NCBI GenBank assembly: GCA_017399885.1
Contig: JAFQAU010000065.1
Span: 1-32,711, forward strand
DNA from: Lachnospiraceae bacterium
GTDB lineage: Bacteria; Bacillota; Clostridia; Lachnospirales; Lachnospiraceae
Direction: 5' to 3'
Length of the DNA stretch: 32,711 nt
The notes below the pieces were generated by a model. That model made no database searches. It had not been told where the DNA came from and worked only from the letters and a program-made list of their open reading frames with translations. A program made the position numbers and the translations under genes. Shown piece after piece: positions 8,156 to 16,218 of the stretch (within the stretch, counting starts at the first letter, position 1; the number at the start of each line of letters is the position of its first letter).

Positions 8156-9215
8156 TATTGAGAATTATTTGGGAAAATGTCTGGATAGCATTTTGGCACA
8201 GACTTTTCAGGATTATGAAGTTATCGTTGTAAATGATGGTTCTACGGATCGTACAGCAGATGTATGTGATGAATATGCAGCAAAGGATGCAAGAATAAGA
8301 ATTATCCATAAAGAGAATGAAGGCGTTTCCGTTGCCAGAAACACAGGAATCGAAGTGGCAAGTGGAGAGTATTTTCTTTTTTTCGATGGTGATGATTTTA
8401 TGGAGCCTTATACGATGGAAGAGTTGTATAAGGTTGCAAAAGAACAACAGGCTGATACAGTTGTTTATGGATACCACAGATATGAAGATGGAAAAGTAAA
8501 GGAAACTTGTTATCCAAGATTTGAGCAGGCGATTTATGAAAACGATGTTATTGTGAAAGAAGTCCTTCCTGCTTTTATCGGATTATCATGTGATAAGATT
8601 AATGATTGGTTAAATCATAAGCCTGATGCATTATATGTAGAGAATCCGGCATTATGGAGAACGATGACCAGTGCAAGAATCATTAAAGAAAACAATATCC
8701 GTTTTATTCCAAATCTTAAAGTTGGTGAAGATACGCTCTTTATTGCAACCTATCTTAGTTTTGCAAAAAGGTGTTATATACAACAAAAGTGTTATTACTA
8801 TCTGGTAACACGTGAGACATCTACTATTTTTGTGTATGAGAAAAAGCCGTTGCAGAAACTAGAAGGAAAGTTGCATCAACTTTCTGCAAGACTGGAACTC
8901 ACAGCGGATATCAAAAAGCGTCGCAATATCGATATCGATGCTACATGGAGAGGCACTGTAGTAATGTCTGCAATTGAGATGGCATTTTTATTGTCAAAAA
9001 AGATAGAAGGCCATAGTTATCGTGAGAGATATCAGTTGTATCTTAGCTATGCGATGCTTCCGGAGGTTGAAAAGTCGGTTAGAGACTATCATATACAGTG
9101 TAAGCTTCAGGTTAAGAAAATTCCGTTTTTATTATTAAAGAAAAAGATGTATGGAATGTTGTTTTTTGCAACAACACTTTTGCATCTGGTACATTATGAA
9201 TTTAGCAGGAGCTAA
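8118..9215 (+). CDS. GT2 family glycosyltransferase
   Basis: 365 aa. GT-A motifs: LSVVIPVYNIENYL, VIVVNDGSTDRT, EGVSVARNTG, then FFDGDDF in place of the more usual DSDD, and VGEDTLFIATY. The ATG lies inside the end of the polymerase gene, with AGGAGAA just upstream, so translation is probably coupled. The C-terminal ~100 residues are helical and basic. It builds the EPS repeat unit; donor unknown. Confidence 0.94.
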   Translation: MSVALSVVIPVYNIENYLGKCLDSILAQTFQDYEVIVVNDGSTDRTADVCDEYAAKDARIRIIHKENEGVSVARNTGIEVASGEYFLFFDGDDFMEPYTMEELYKVAKEQQADTVVYGYHRYEDGKVKETCYPRFEQAIYENDVIVKEVLPAFIGLSCDKINDWLNHKPDALYVENPALWRTMTSARIIKENNIRFIPNLKVGEDTLFIATYLSFAKRCYIQQKCYYYLVTRETSTIFVYEKKPLQKLEGKLHQLSARLELTADIKKRRNIDIDATWRGTVVMSAIEMAFLLSKKIEGHSYRERYQLYLSYAMLPEVEKSVRDYHIQCKLQVKKIPFLLLKKKMYGMLFFATTLLHLVHYEFSRS

Positions 9216-9220
9216 GAAGA

Positions 9221-10147
9221 ATGAGAATTGCATTTTTGAATCTATGCCATACGGATCCAAAGATTGTGGCAAGAGTAGCGAATAAGTTAACAGAAAATCC
9301 CAATTTTGATATGTATATCCATGTGGATGCGAAGTCTGATATCGCACCATTTCAGGAATTGCTTAAGGATAATAAACAGGTATTTTTCCTTGAAAATAGG
9401 CACAAGGTCTATTGGGGAGGTTATCATGCAATTTTGGCAACGTATGCATTGTTGGAAGAGGCATTAGCAAGTCCAAGACAGTATGACTATGTAGTTACCA
9501 TGCAGAATTTGGATTATCCAATCAAGTCCAATCAGTATATAGAAGCGTTTTTTGAGAAGAACCAAGGAACAGAATATATTAGAGGATGTCGTATTGCTCA
9601 AACAAAGGACTGGCACTATGCTGAAAAGTACAAAATCTATAATTCAAGAGACAAGGATTTTTATCTTACACAGCATTCAAAACCAGTAAAGCTTCTATGG
9701 GATGGTATCAATGCATTAAAAAGCATCTCTACAATAGGTTTTAATGGTGTACATAAAGAAAATGGAAAAGAAATAGAGTTATATTATGGAACAGCACAAT
9801 GGGCTGTAACTAGAGAATGTGCAGAATATATGGTAGAATTCAGAAAAAAACATCCGAAGTTTGATCAGCGTATGAAACATATCAAATTCCCTGATGAAGA
9901 ATATTTTCATACCATAGTGCATAATTCGGCATTTAAAACAAAATGTGTGAAATATGATGAGCCCGTTCAAAGATGGCTTGTGAATTGGCGAAATATTCAC
10001 TATTTTGAATTCCCGGATGAAGGTGTTGTGACGTTTACGGAAAAGGATTATGATAAACTGATGAGTTTGGATGAATTGTTTTGCCGTAAGGTTCGAAGTG
10101 GAGTATCGGATAAATTATTAGACCAAATAGATAGTGTTACGAAGTAG
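9221..10147 (+). CDS. GT14 core-2/I-branching-type glycosyltransferase
   Basis: 308 aa. Recognised by family features in order: MRIAFLNLCHTDP near the N-terminus, FDMYIHVDAKSD (strand with a metal-independent donor site), VYWGGYHAILATYALLEEAL, YDYVVTMQNLDYPIKS, and YYGTAQWAVTRECAEYM, with the FPDEEYFHTIVHNS acidic motif. GT14 enzymes transfer GlcNAc (bacterial members also xylose) and usually form branches. It is therefore the likeliest branch-adding enzyme of this EPS, though the linkage is inference. It starts 5 bases after the preceding gene. Confidence 0.92.
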   Translation: MRIAFLNLCHTDPKIVARVANKLTENPNFDMYIHVDAKSDIAPFQELLKDNKQVFFLENRHKVYWGGYHAILATYALLEEALASPRQYDYVVTMQNLDYPIKSNQYIEAFFEKNQGTEYIRGCRIAQTKDWHYAEKYKIYNSRDKDFYLTQHSKPVKLLWDGINALKSISTIGFNGVHKENGKEIELYYGTAQWAVTRECAEYMVEFRKKHPKFDQRMKHIKFPDEEYFHTIVHNSAFKTKCVKYDEPVQRWLVNWRNIHYFEFPDEGVVTFTEKDYDKLMSLDELFCRKVRSGVSDKLLDQIDSVTK

Positions 10148-10160
10148 TGAGGGAGCAAAA

Positions 10161-11126
10161 ATGTCAGAATGTAGTAAACAAAAACCGCTTATCAGTGTTA
10201 TAGTACCTGTGTATAAGGTAGAAAAATATTTGAACAGGTGTGTAGAATCTTTGCGCAAGCAGACTTATAATAACTTAGAAATTATTTTAGTGGATGATGG
10301 TTCACCGGATTCTTGCCCGATGATGTGTGATGGTTATGCGCAGGAAGATGAGAGAATTAAAGTAATTCATCAGAGTAACAGTGGTCTTTCAGGAGCAAGA
10401 AATTCCGGCTTGGAAATTGCAACTGGGGATTATATTGGATTTGTAGATTCAGATGATTACGTATCAGATAAGATGTATGAGATGCTGTTAACGGAAATGA
10501 TGAAGAGAGATGCAGATATTGCAATATGCAGATATACAAGATTTAGTGGTGAGTTAGCAGCATGTGATGATGAGCAAAGTATTTCAAATGTAAAAGAGAT
10601 GAAAAAAATGGATGCCTTGGATAATCTGTATGGTGCAGATGGCGAAGTGTATACTGTTGCATGGAATAAGCTTTACAGACGTACGGTTCTTGCTGATATT
10701 AGGTATCCGGTGGGGAAAATTAATGAAGATGAGTTTACTACATATAAAATTATGTGTAATGCTAGTAAAGTAATTTTATTGGAAAAAGCATTATACTATT
10801 ATTTTTATAATGAAAATAGTATAACAACGAATGAAAACTATCTGGCTAATAGGGATATATATGAAGCATATGAGGCTCGCTTAAATTTTTTCCAACAGAG
10901 AGGAATAGAAGGATTAGAACAAAAGAATGCTAAGTTATATTTGGATAGAATTATAGAGCGAAATAAGAAACTCAGAAAAATAAGCAAAGAGAAATCAAAA
11001 GAGTTATTGGCTTTTTATAGGACGAAATATTCTGATTTTGGTAAGACAGTGCCAGGTGTAGGATATTTAGTGTACTATATAAGCCCGGCTTTATATTATA
11101 CAATTGTGAACATGAAAGAAAGATAG
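10161..11126 (+). CDS. GT2 family glycosyltransferase
   Basis: 321 aa from the ATG at 10161, preceded by GAGGGAG. The longer frame from 10134 would overlap the previous gene and lacks a ribosome site. GT-A motifs: ISVIVPVYKVEKYL, IILVDDGSPDSC, SGLSGARNSG, FVDSDDYV, WNKLYRR and INEDEFTTY. It is closest in motif content to the GT2 at 4924 (same FVDSDDYV and WNK-Y-RR boxes), suggesting duplication within the operon. It adds one sugar to the repeat unit. Confidence 0.95.
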   Translation: MSECSKQKPLISVIVPVYKVEKYLNRCVESLRKQTYNNLEIILVDDGSPDSCPMMCDGYAQEDERIKVIHQSNSGLSGARNSGLEIATGDYIGFVDSDDYVSDKMYEMLLTEMMKRDADIAICRYTRFSGELAACDDEQSISNVKEMKKMDALDNLYGADGEVYTVAWNKLYRRTVLADIRYPVGKINEDEFTTYKIMCNASKVILLEKALYYYFYNENSITTNENYLANRDIYEAYEARLNFFQQRGIEGLEQKNAKLYLDRIIERNKKLRKISKEKSKELLAFYRTKYSDFGKTVPGVGYLVYYISPALYYTIVNMKER

Positions 11127-11164
11127 TGTGAAAAATCTAGAAGGTTGTAGAAGAGGAGTTATAG

Positions 11165-12178
11165 ATGAACTGCGTATTTTCGATAATTGTACCAGTGTAC
11201 AATGCAGAAAAGTATATTAATCAATGTATAGATAGCTTGGTGAATCAAGAGGTAAAATCGTGCGAATATGAGATTATATTAGTCAATGACGGTTCTACAG
11301 ATTCTAGTTTGTCTATCATGAGAGAGTATGAAAAAAAGTGCGAAAGAGTAACAGTTGTGGATCAAAGCAATCAAGGGGTTGCAACGGCACGCAATTTGGG
11401 GATAGAGCATGCAAGAGGAAATTATATTTTCTTTGTTGACTCTGATGATTGGATAGAAAAAAATACACTTTCTGTTATGTATGAATGGGTATTAAAGGAA
11501 GAACCGGACATTGTGATGTTTAATTATGCCAGGAACTGTGAACAAGAGAGAAGTGTGCAAAAGAATGTAGTAGGACATGCAGTCAAGACAGTTGGAGTGG
11601 ATAAAGATGCAATGACTTACATGTCATACAATTATATTTGGGATAAATTATATAAAAAAAGTATTATCTTGGAAAATGAGTTATCGTTTCGTAAGGATGT
11701 ACATTTTGGAGAAGATACTTTATTTTTATGTGAATATCTGATGCATGTTAATAAAATAGTTTTAGAAGAGAATTGTTTATATAATTATAGGGAAAGTGCA
11801 GAGATATCCTTATCAAATAAATATGTTCCAGAAATGGATTATACAGTAGAAAGAATCTGGCAGTTACATAAGCAGATAGAACAAAGAGCACCAGGGTTTA
11901 TGCAGGTGGCAGAAGAAAGAAGTTATTATGGGACGATGTGTGTCCAAGTAATATACAATATGTATCATGTGGATAGCCATGTTCATATGAAAGAGAGAAA
12001 AGAAAACCTTAAACGATTCTTTGGGCTAGAGTTATATGACTCTATTATGAAAGAAAAACCATATAATATAGTAAAAAAATATATTGTATTTTTTTACAGA
12101 TATAAAAATGCAATGCTGTTGGATATAGGACTTTCCATGCTACGGCTTGTTAAGAAGCTGATAGTAATGTTAAGATAG
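11165..12178 (+). CDS. GT2 family glycosyltransferase
   Basis: 337 aa. GT-A motifs: FSIIVPVYNAEKYI, IILVNDGSTDSS, QGVATARNLG, FVDSDDWI, WDKLYKK and FGEDTLFLCEY. The hydrophobic end (IVFFYRYKNAMLLDIGLSM onward) plus basic residues suggests attachment to the inner membrane. An AAGAGGAG site precedes the ATG. It is the fifth GT2 of the operon. Confidence 0.95.
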   Translation: MNCVFSIIVPVYNAEKYINQCIDSLVNQEVKSCEYEIILVNDGSTDSSLSIMREYEKKCERVTVVDQSNQGVATARNLGIEHARGNYIFFVDSDDWIEKNTLSVMYEWVLKEEPDIVMFNYARNCEQERSVQKNVVGHAVKTVGVDKDAMTYMSYNYIWDKLYKKSIILENELSFRKDVHFGEDTLFLCEYLMHVNKIVLEENCLYNYRESAEISLSNKYVPEMDYTVERIWQLHKQIEQRAPGFMQVAEERSYYGTMCVQVIYNMYHVDSHVHMKERKENLKRFFGLELYDSIMKEKPYNIVKKYIVFFYRYKNAMLLDIGLSMLRLVKKLIVMLR

Positions 12179-12203
12179 CAGTTTAAGAGAGGATACAAAA
12201 ACA

Positions 12204-13253
12204 ATGAAAAGGATTTATTATGCAGTTGTATGGAGCATATTTGGATATATAGCAAGATACTTAGTCTGGTTACTTCAAAATGCAAGAACGTTGTTTTCCG
12301 GGAACTATTTCATTTTAGTAGGAACACCGCAACATGGAAATCTTGGAGACCAAGCTATCGCATTAGCAGAGTATCAGTTATTTGCAGAGTGTGATAAAGA
12401 AAAAGCAATTATCGAAATTCCTTCCGTTATCATGTATAAAGCAAAATGGTTTAAAAAATGGATAGGAAATAGACCTATTTTTATTCATGGTGGTGGATTT
12501 ATCGGTACATTGTGGTTTAATGAAGAAGAAATGCTTAGAGGAGTTATCAAGAACTATCCGAATAATAGGATTGTTATTCTTCCGCAGACGATTACCTTTG
12601 AGGATACCGAATGGGGAAATCAGGTAAAGCAGGAAAGTATAGAAATATATAACGCGCATAAAGATTTAATCATATGCGCAAGAGAAATGGCTTCTTATGA
12701 AATGGGAAAGCAGTTATTTCCTAATGCAAGGGTATTAAGTGTGCCTGATATGGTATTGGGATATAGGACTGAGATATCACATAGTAAAGAGCGGAGAGGA
12801 GTAATAACATGTCTTCGTTGCGATTGTGAAAAAGCGTTATCTGAGTCGGATAATGAACAGATTTTATCAATATTGAAATTCTATTTCGGGGATGAAATAG
12901 AACATACAGATACAGTTATTGATAAGACTATAGATAGAGAAGAGCGAAATACGGTTGTTGGCCAGAAACTGGAACAGTTTGCATCTGCAAAGCTGATAGT
13001 AACAGATAGATTACATGGAATGGTATTTGCGATGTTAGCCGGAACGCCTTGCATTGCTCTTGGAAATACAAATGGAAAAGTAAAAGGAATCTATCAGTGG
13101 ATAAGAGAGTGTCAATATGTTAAATATGTAGAGAAAATAGATGACATAGCTCAGATTGTTCCACAAATATTAGAAAAGAAAAACTGTTATTATAGTAATT
13201 TGGATATTTTGGAAAAGTATACAGAACTGAAAAAAATAATTTCATGTATTTGA
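12204..13253 (+). CDS. Polysaccharide pyruvyl transferase
   Basis: 349 aa. The glycine-rich start FILVGTPQHGNLGDQAIA (about 32-49) is the signature of the CsaB/WcaK pyruvyl transferase family. It is followed by PIFIHGGGFIGTLWFNEE, RIVILPQTITFED and the C-terminal IVTDRLHGMVFAMLAGTPCIAL motif. These enzymes move pyruvate from phosphoenolpyruvate onto a sugar as a ketal, giving the EPS negative charge. It acts in the cytoplasm on lipid-linked intermediates. It is followed by a 73-base gap with no terminator, so it is probably cotranscribed with the acylation genes. Confidence 0.94.
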   Translation: MKRIYYAVVWSIFGYIARYLVWLLQNARTLFSGNYFILVGTPQHGNLGDQAIALAEYQLFAECDKEKAIIEIPSVIMYKAKWFKKWIGNRPIFIHGGGFIGTLWFNEEEMLRGVIKNYPNNRIVILPQTITFEDTEWGNQVKQESIEIYNAHKDLIICAREMASYEMGKQLFPNARVLSVPDMVLGYRTEISHSKERRGVITCLRCDCEKALSESDNEQILSILKFYFGDEIEHTDTVIDKTIDREERNTVVGQKLEQFASAKLIVTDRLHGMVFAMLAGTPCIALGNTNGKVKGIYQWIRECQYVKYVEKIDDIAQIVPQILEKKNCYYSNLDILEKYTELKKIISCI

Positions 13254-13326
13254 TTGAGAAGAATCGTATAATTTTGGTAAAAAATATGTGAAGCAGAAAA
13301 CTGGCAGTCAATAGGTAGGAGACATC

Positions 13327-14349
13327 ATGAAAAGGCAAGCAAAGATTGTTAAGTGGTTTTTTAAAGTAGTAGTTGCGGGTATTGTAGCATTTTTTATACT
13401 AAATATTGCAACATATTTTTATTATTTTGTTCCATATAATATAACCTGTGAGTCAGGTTCAACGGATTATAAGCTCCCCGCAGGATTTTGCGGATATAAT
13501 ATGAGAGAAGGCTTTGGAAGAACGCAAATTGATGCAAATGGTTACAATAATATGAGTATTCCTTCAGAGATAAATGTTCTTTGTATGGGGTCTTCTCATT
13601 CCTTAGGTTATAATGTGTTTCCGGAAGAGAATTATGTTGCGATTTTGAATGAAAGTCTGCAGTCGTCATTAGAAATGACAGCGTATAATATTGGCATGTA
13701 TGGACATGAATGGTATTATTGTATGCGAAATTTGGAAAGTGCATTAGAGGAATTTCGTCCATCACAGTATGTGGTCATAGAAAGCTTTTATTCAAAATTT
13801 GATACTGATAAGCTAGAAAAACTCAATCATGACGAATATGGTAAAGCTGGAGAGGTAGTTTCTCCTGTGATGGGGATGTTGAAAAAGGTGCCGTATTTTC
13901 AGATTGCTATGAGTCAGATGAAAAACATGATGAGTGACAATAAAAGTACAAAAGAGGTGGTAGAGAAAGTACAAACAGAAGATAAGAAAGAATATATAAA
14001 ACAATTAACGAGTACTATGCAAAAAGCAAAAGAAGTAGCTGAGCGTTATGGAGTACAACTAGTTTTTTTATATCATCCCAATGTAATGGTAGGAAAAGAT
14101 GGCACAGCATATACAGATACAAATGATGAGTATTTTGAAATATGGCAGAGACTATGTGAAGAAAATGAGATTTGTATGGTAAGCATGGAGGAGTCATTTT
14201 TATCTGCATATAAGCAGGACTATATTCTCCCAAGAGGTTTTGAAAATACAGAAATGGGAGAAGGACATTTAAATCGATACGGACATCAGATGATAGCGGA
14301 GAAGCTATATCAAAGGATAATGACAGAAGAAATGGGTGGAGAAAAGTGA
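13327..14349 (+). CDS. Membrane-anchored SGNH-like hydrolase/acyltransferase partner
   Basis: 340 aa. An N-terminal signal anchor (VVVAGIVAFFILNIATYFYYF, about 12-32) places the rest outside the membrane. The nucleophile-elbow-like motif is LCMGSSHSLGYN (about 77-88). Near the end EGHLNRYGHQMIAEKL has the His position of SGNH block V, although the usual Asp of D-x-x-H is Glu or displaced. Such proteins are commonly encoded beside MBOAT enzymes and carry acetyl groups onto the polysaccharide, as with AlgJ/AlgX. The next gene is an MBOAT protein whose GTG start overlaps this stop by four bases, so the pair is translationally coupled. Confidence 0.82.
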   Translation: MKRQAKIVKWFFKVVVAGIVAFFILNIATYFYYFVPYNITCESGSTDYKLPAGFCGYNMREGFGRTQIDANGYNNMSIPSEINVLCMGSSHSLGYNVFPEENYVAILNESLQSSLEMTAYNIGMYGHEWYYCMRNLESALEEFRPSQYVVIESFYSKFDTDKLEKLNHDEYGKAGEVVSPVMGMLKKVPYFQIAMSQMKNMMSDNKSTKEVVEKVQTEDKKEYIKQLTSTMQKAKEVAERYGVQLVFLYHPNVMVGKDGTAYTDTNDEYFEIWQRLCEENEICMVSMEESFLSAYKQDYILPRGFENTEMGEGHLNRYGHQMIAEKLYQRIMTEEMGGEK

Positions 14350-15776
14350 GTTTTACAAGCATAGCGTTTTATATTTTATTTATAACATGTATTTTGGTAA
14401 TGATGAGTTTAGATAAGTTTAGCCAGAGCGTCTCAATGCAAAGTAAAAGTATAGTTCTTGTAATTGTAAGTGCTATTTTCTGTGGATGGCAGGATTGGCG
14501 TTTTGCGGCTATTGTAATATCAGAAGCAGTATTTGTATATTTTATATCCATCCAAATTGAAAAAACAGAAAAGAAAAGCTGGATTATATTAGGAGAAACG
14601 GTAGTATTAATATGTTTAGGGATTTTTAAGTATTATGGTTTTTTCGCAGATACATTCAACTTTTTTGGACTTTCCGTAAAACGAATAGAGCTAATCCTTC
14701 CAATAGGAATCTCGTTTTATTCATTTTCTGCGATAGGCTATATGATGGATGTGTATCGTAAAAAATATACAGCAGAGAAGAACTTTTTATATGTATTGTT
14801 GTATATGATATTTTTCCCAAAGTTTACGGCGGGACCGATTATTGCAGCAGATAGTTTTTTTGAACAGATAAAGCAGAATAGAAGGATTACGCTTGCTAGT
14901 CTATCAGAAGGATTTCAGATTATTGTTTTTGGCCTTGTAAAGAAAAATGTATTATCAGATAATATAGCCGTTTTTGTAGATGCTGTATATTCGAATGTGG
15001 AAATGTATAATGCGCCAACTCTAGTGCTGGCTGTGCTGGGATATGGAATGCAGATTTATTTGGATTTTTCGGGTTATTCAGACCTTGCGATTGGCTGTTC
15101 AAAGTGTTTAGGCTATGATATGCCGAAAAATTTCAATTTGCCTTATCTCTCAAGAAATGTTACGGAATTTTGGAAAAGATGGCATATTACATTGTCGGAA
15201 TGGCTTATGAGATACTTATACATTTCCTTAGGAGGCAATCGGAAAGGTTATGCAAGGACATTAATAAATCTTGTCCTTACGATGGCTATAGGCGGCCTGT
15301 GGCATGGTGCTGGATGGAATTTTGTACTATGGGGCTTGCTTCATGGTGTGGCATTGTGTATACATAAGCATTATATGAAGATAAAAGGCATAGGAAAAGA
15401 TTATGTTCCAACGAAAGCAGGCTATGTCGTTGGTGTTATTTGCACTTTTCTATATGCAAATTTCTGTTGGATCTTTTTCCGAATATCAGATCTGAACGTA
15501 ATAAAAAGATTGCTGATAAGAATTGTTACTTGGAGTGATGGGGTAGCATTTTATTCCACTTGGGCTATTGTAGTATTACTGGTAGTATTCTTTGCAACAA
15601 TGGTGGCGGTTGTTAAGAACAAGAGTAAGCAAAGGGAATTTTATGAAATAAAAGGATATTATATTATTAAGGATTTAGCGAAATTTCGTAATATGGTATT
15701 TTTGTTTACCGTGATAGGGCTAATATTAGCAATGTCATATGCATATAGCAATCCTTTCATATATGCGAATTTTTAG
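14346..15776 (+). CDS. MBOAT family O-acyltransferase (AlgI-like)
   Basis: 476 aa, GTG start at 14346 in a GTGA overlap with the preceding stop, with GGTGGAG upstream. Many membrane segments surround typical MBOAT motifs: LPIGISFYSFSAIGYMMDVY, FFPKFTAGPI, the Asp-Phe-Ser-Gly-Tyr-Ser-Asp box (YLDFSGYSDLAIG), the NFNLPYLSRNVTEFWKRWH segment, and GGLWHGAGWNFVLWG, whose His is the conserved catalytic residue. The protein moves acyl (usually acetyl) groups across the membrane to the SGNH partner. It is the last gene of the EPS operon, ending 70 bases before an intrinsic terminator. Confidence 0.95.
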   Translation: MSFTSIAFYILFITCILVMMSLDKFSQSVSMQSKSIVLVIVSAIFCGWQDWRFAAIVISEAVFVYFISIQIEKTEKKSWIILGETVVLICLGIFKYYGFFADTFNFFGLSVKRIELILPIGISFYSFSAIGYMMDVYRKKYTAEKNFLYVLLYMIFFPKFTAGPIIAADSFFEQIKQNRRITLASLSEGFQIIVFGLVKKNVLSDNIAVFVDAVYSNVEMYNAPTLVLAVLGYGMQIYLDFSGYSDLAIGCSKCLGYDMPKNFNLPYLSRNVTEFWKRWHITLSEWLMRYLYISLGGNRKGYARTLINLVLTMAIGGLWHGAGWNFVLWGLLHGVALCIHKHYMKIKGIGKDYVPTKAGYVVGVICTFLYANFCWIFFRISDLNVIKRLLIRIVTWSDGVAFYSTWAIVVLLVVFFATMVAVVKNKSKQREFYEIKGYYIIKDLAKFRNMVFLFTVIGLILAMSYAYSNPFIYANF

Positions 15777-15846
15777 CATTACTATTTTATAAGCAGAAGC
15801 TATGCATATACTGTGCATATGAGGAATGATATTATACATAACAGTG

Positions 15847-15878
15847 AAAAAGAGTGCTTGAAAGAGTACTCTTTTTTT
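15847..15878 (+). terminator. Intrinsic terminator of the EPS operon
   Basis: Stem AAAGAGTGCT (15849-15858) pairs with AGTACTCTTT (15865-15874), 10 bp with one G-T pair and a 6-base loop, followed by a T run to 15878. It closes the ~14-kb EPS transcription unit. The 442-base gene-free stretch 15777-16218 holds this terminator, the riboswitch and its terminator. Confidence 0.88.
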
Positions 15879-15989
15879 GCATATTGATAAAATTGTTAGA
15901 AAAGCATACGAAAAACGTGTTTTCAGTACCATTTTCCTACATACAAAAAAGAAGTTTGTTAATATAATAATATTATAAGCAAGTAACTG

Positions 15990-16122
15990 AAAAAGGCAAA
16001 CTTATCGAAAGATGAGGACGCAAAGCCATAGGGTCTAAAGTAAAATTTATGTAAATATTACAAAAGTTTGAAAAAACTATTGAAATATTATTTCATAAGT
16101 GTTACAATGACAGCCGGTTGCC
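15990..16122 (+). promoter_or_regulatory. Cyclic di-GMP-I (GEMM) riboswitch aptamer
   Basis: Hallmarks in order: the P1 5' strand GGCAAAC (15995-16001); a P2 stem TTATC/GATGA capped by a GAAA tetraloop (16007-16010); the invariant core GGACGCAAAGCC (16016-16027); an unusually long P3 (about 16030-16112); and the closing CAGCCGGTTGCC (16111-16122), whose GGTTGCC pairs with the P1 5' strand. The GGACGCAAAGCC block and GAAA loop are diagnostic of GEMM-I. It controls the secreted transglutaminase-like gene downstream through the terminator at 16143-16170. An AT-rich TATAAT at 15963-15968 may be the -10 box, but no good -35 is seen. Confidence 0.92.
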
Positions 16123-16142
16123 AGGGATGATTTGGTAAAAGT

Positions 16143-16170
16143 CCCTCACAATTATGAAGGGTTTTTTTTT
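16143..16170 (+). terminator. Riboswitch expression-platform terminator
   Basis: CCCT (16143-16146) and CA pair with TG and AGGG (16158-16161), with one bulged A, followed by nine T (16162-16170). A competing pairing AGGGAT (16123-16128) with GTCCCT (16141-16146) would open it. The P1 3' strand could instead pair TTGCCA (16118-16123) with TGGTAA (16133-16138). This gives a plausible switch between two states. Confidence 0.8.
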
Positions 16171-16218
16171 ATCAAATACAAATCCTTGGATTCAGGCATG
16201 AATCAAGGAGGAAATAAT

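Noticed and set aside
16132..16218. In-frame extension upstream of the transglutaminase-like gene
   Set aside because: It starts in the riboswitch expression platform and crosses the terminator T run; the ATG at 16219 has AAGGAGG and begins a clean signal peptide.
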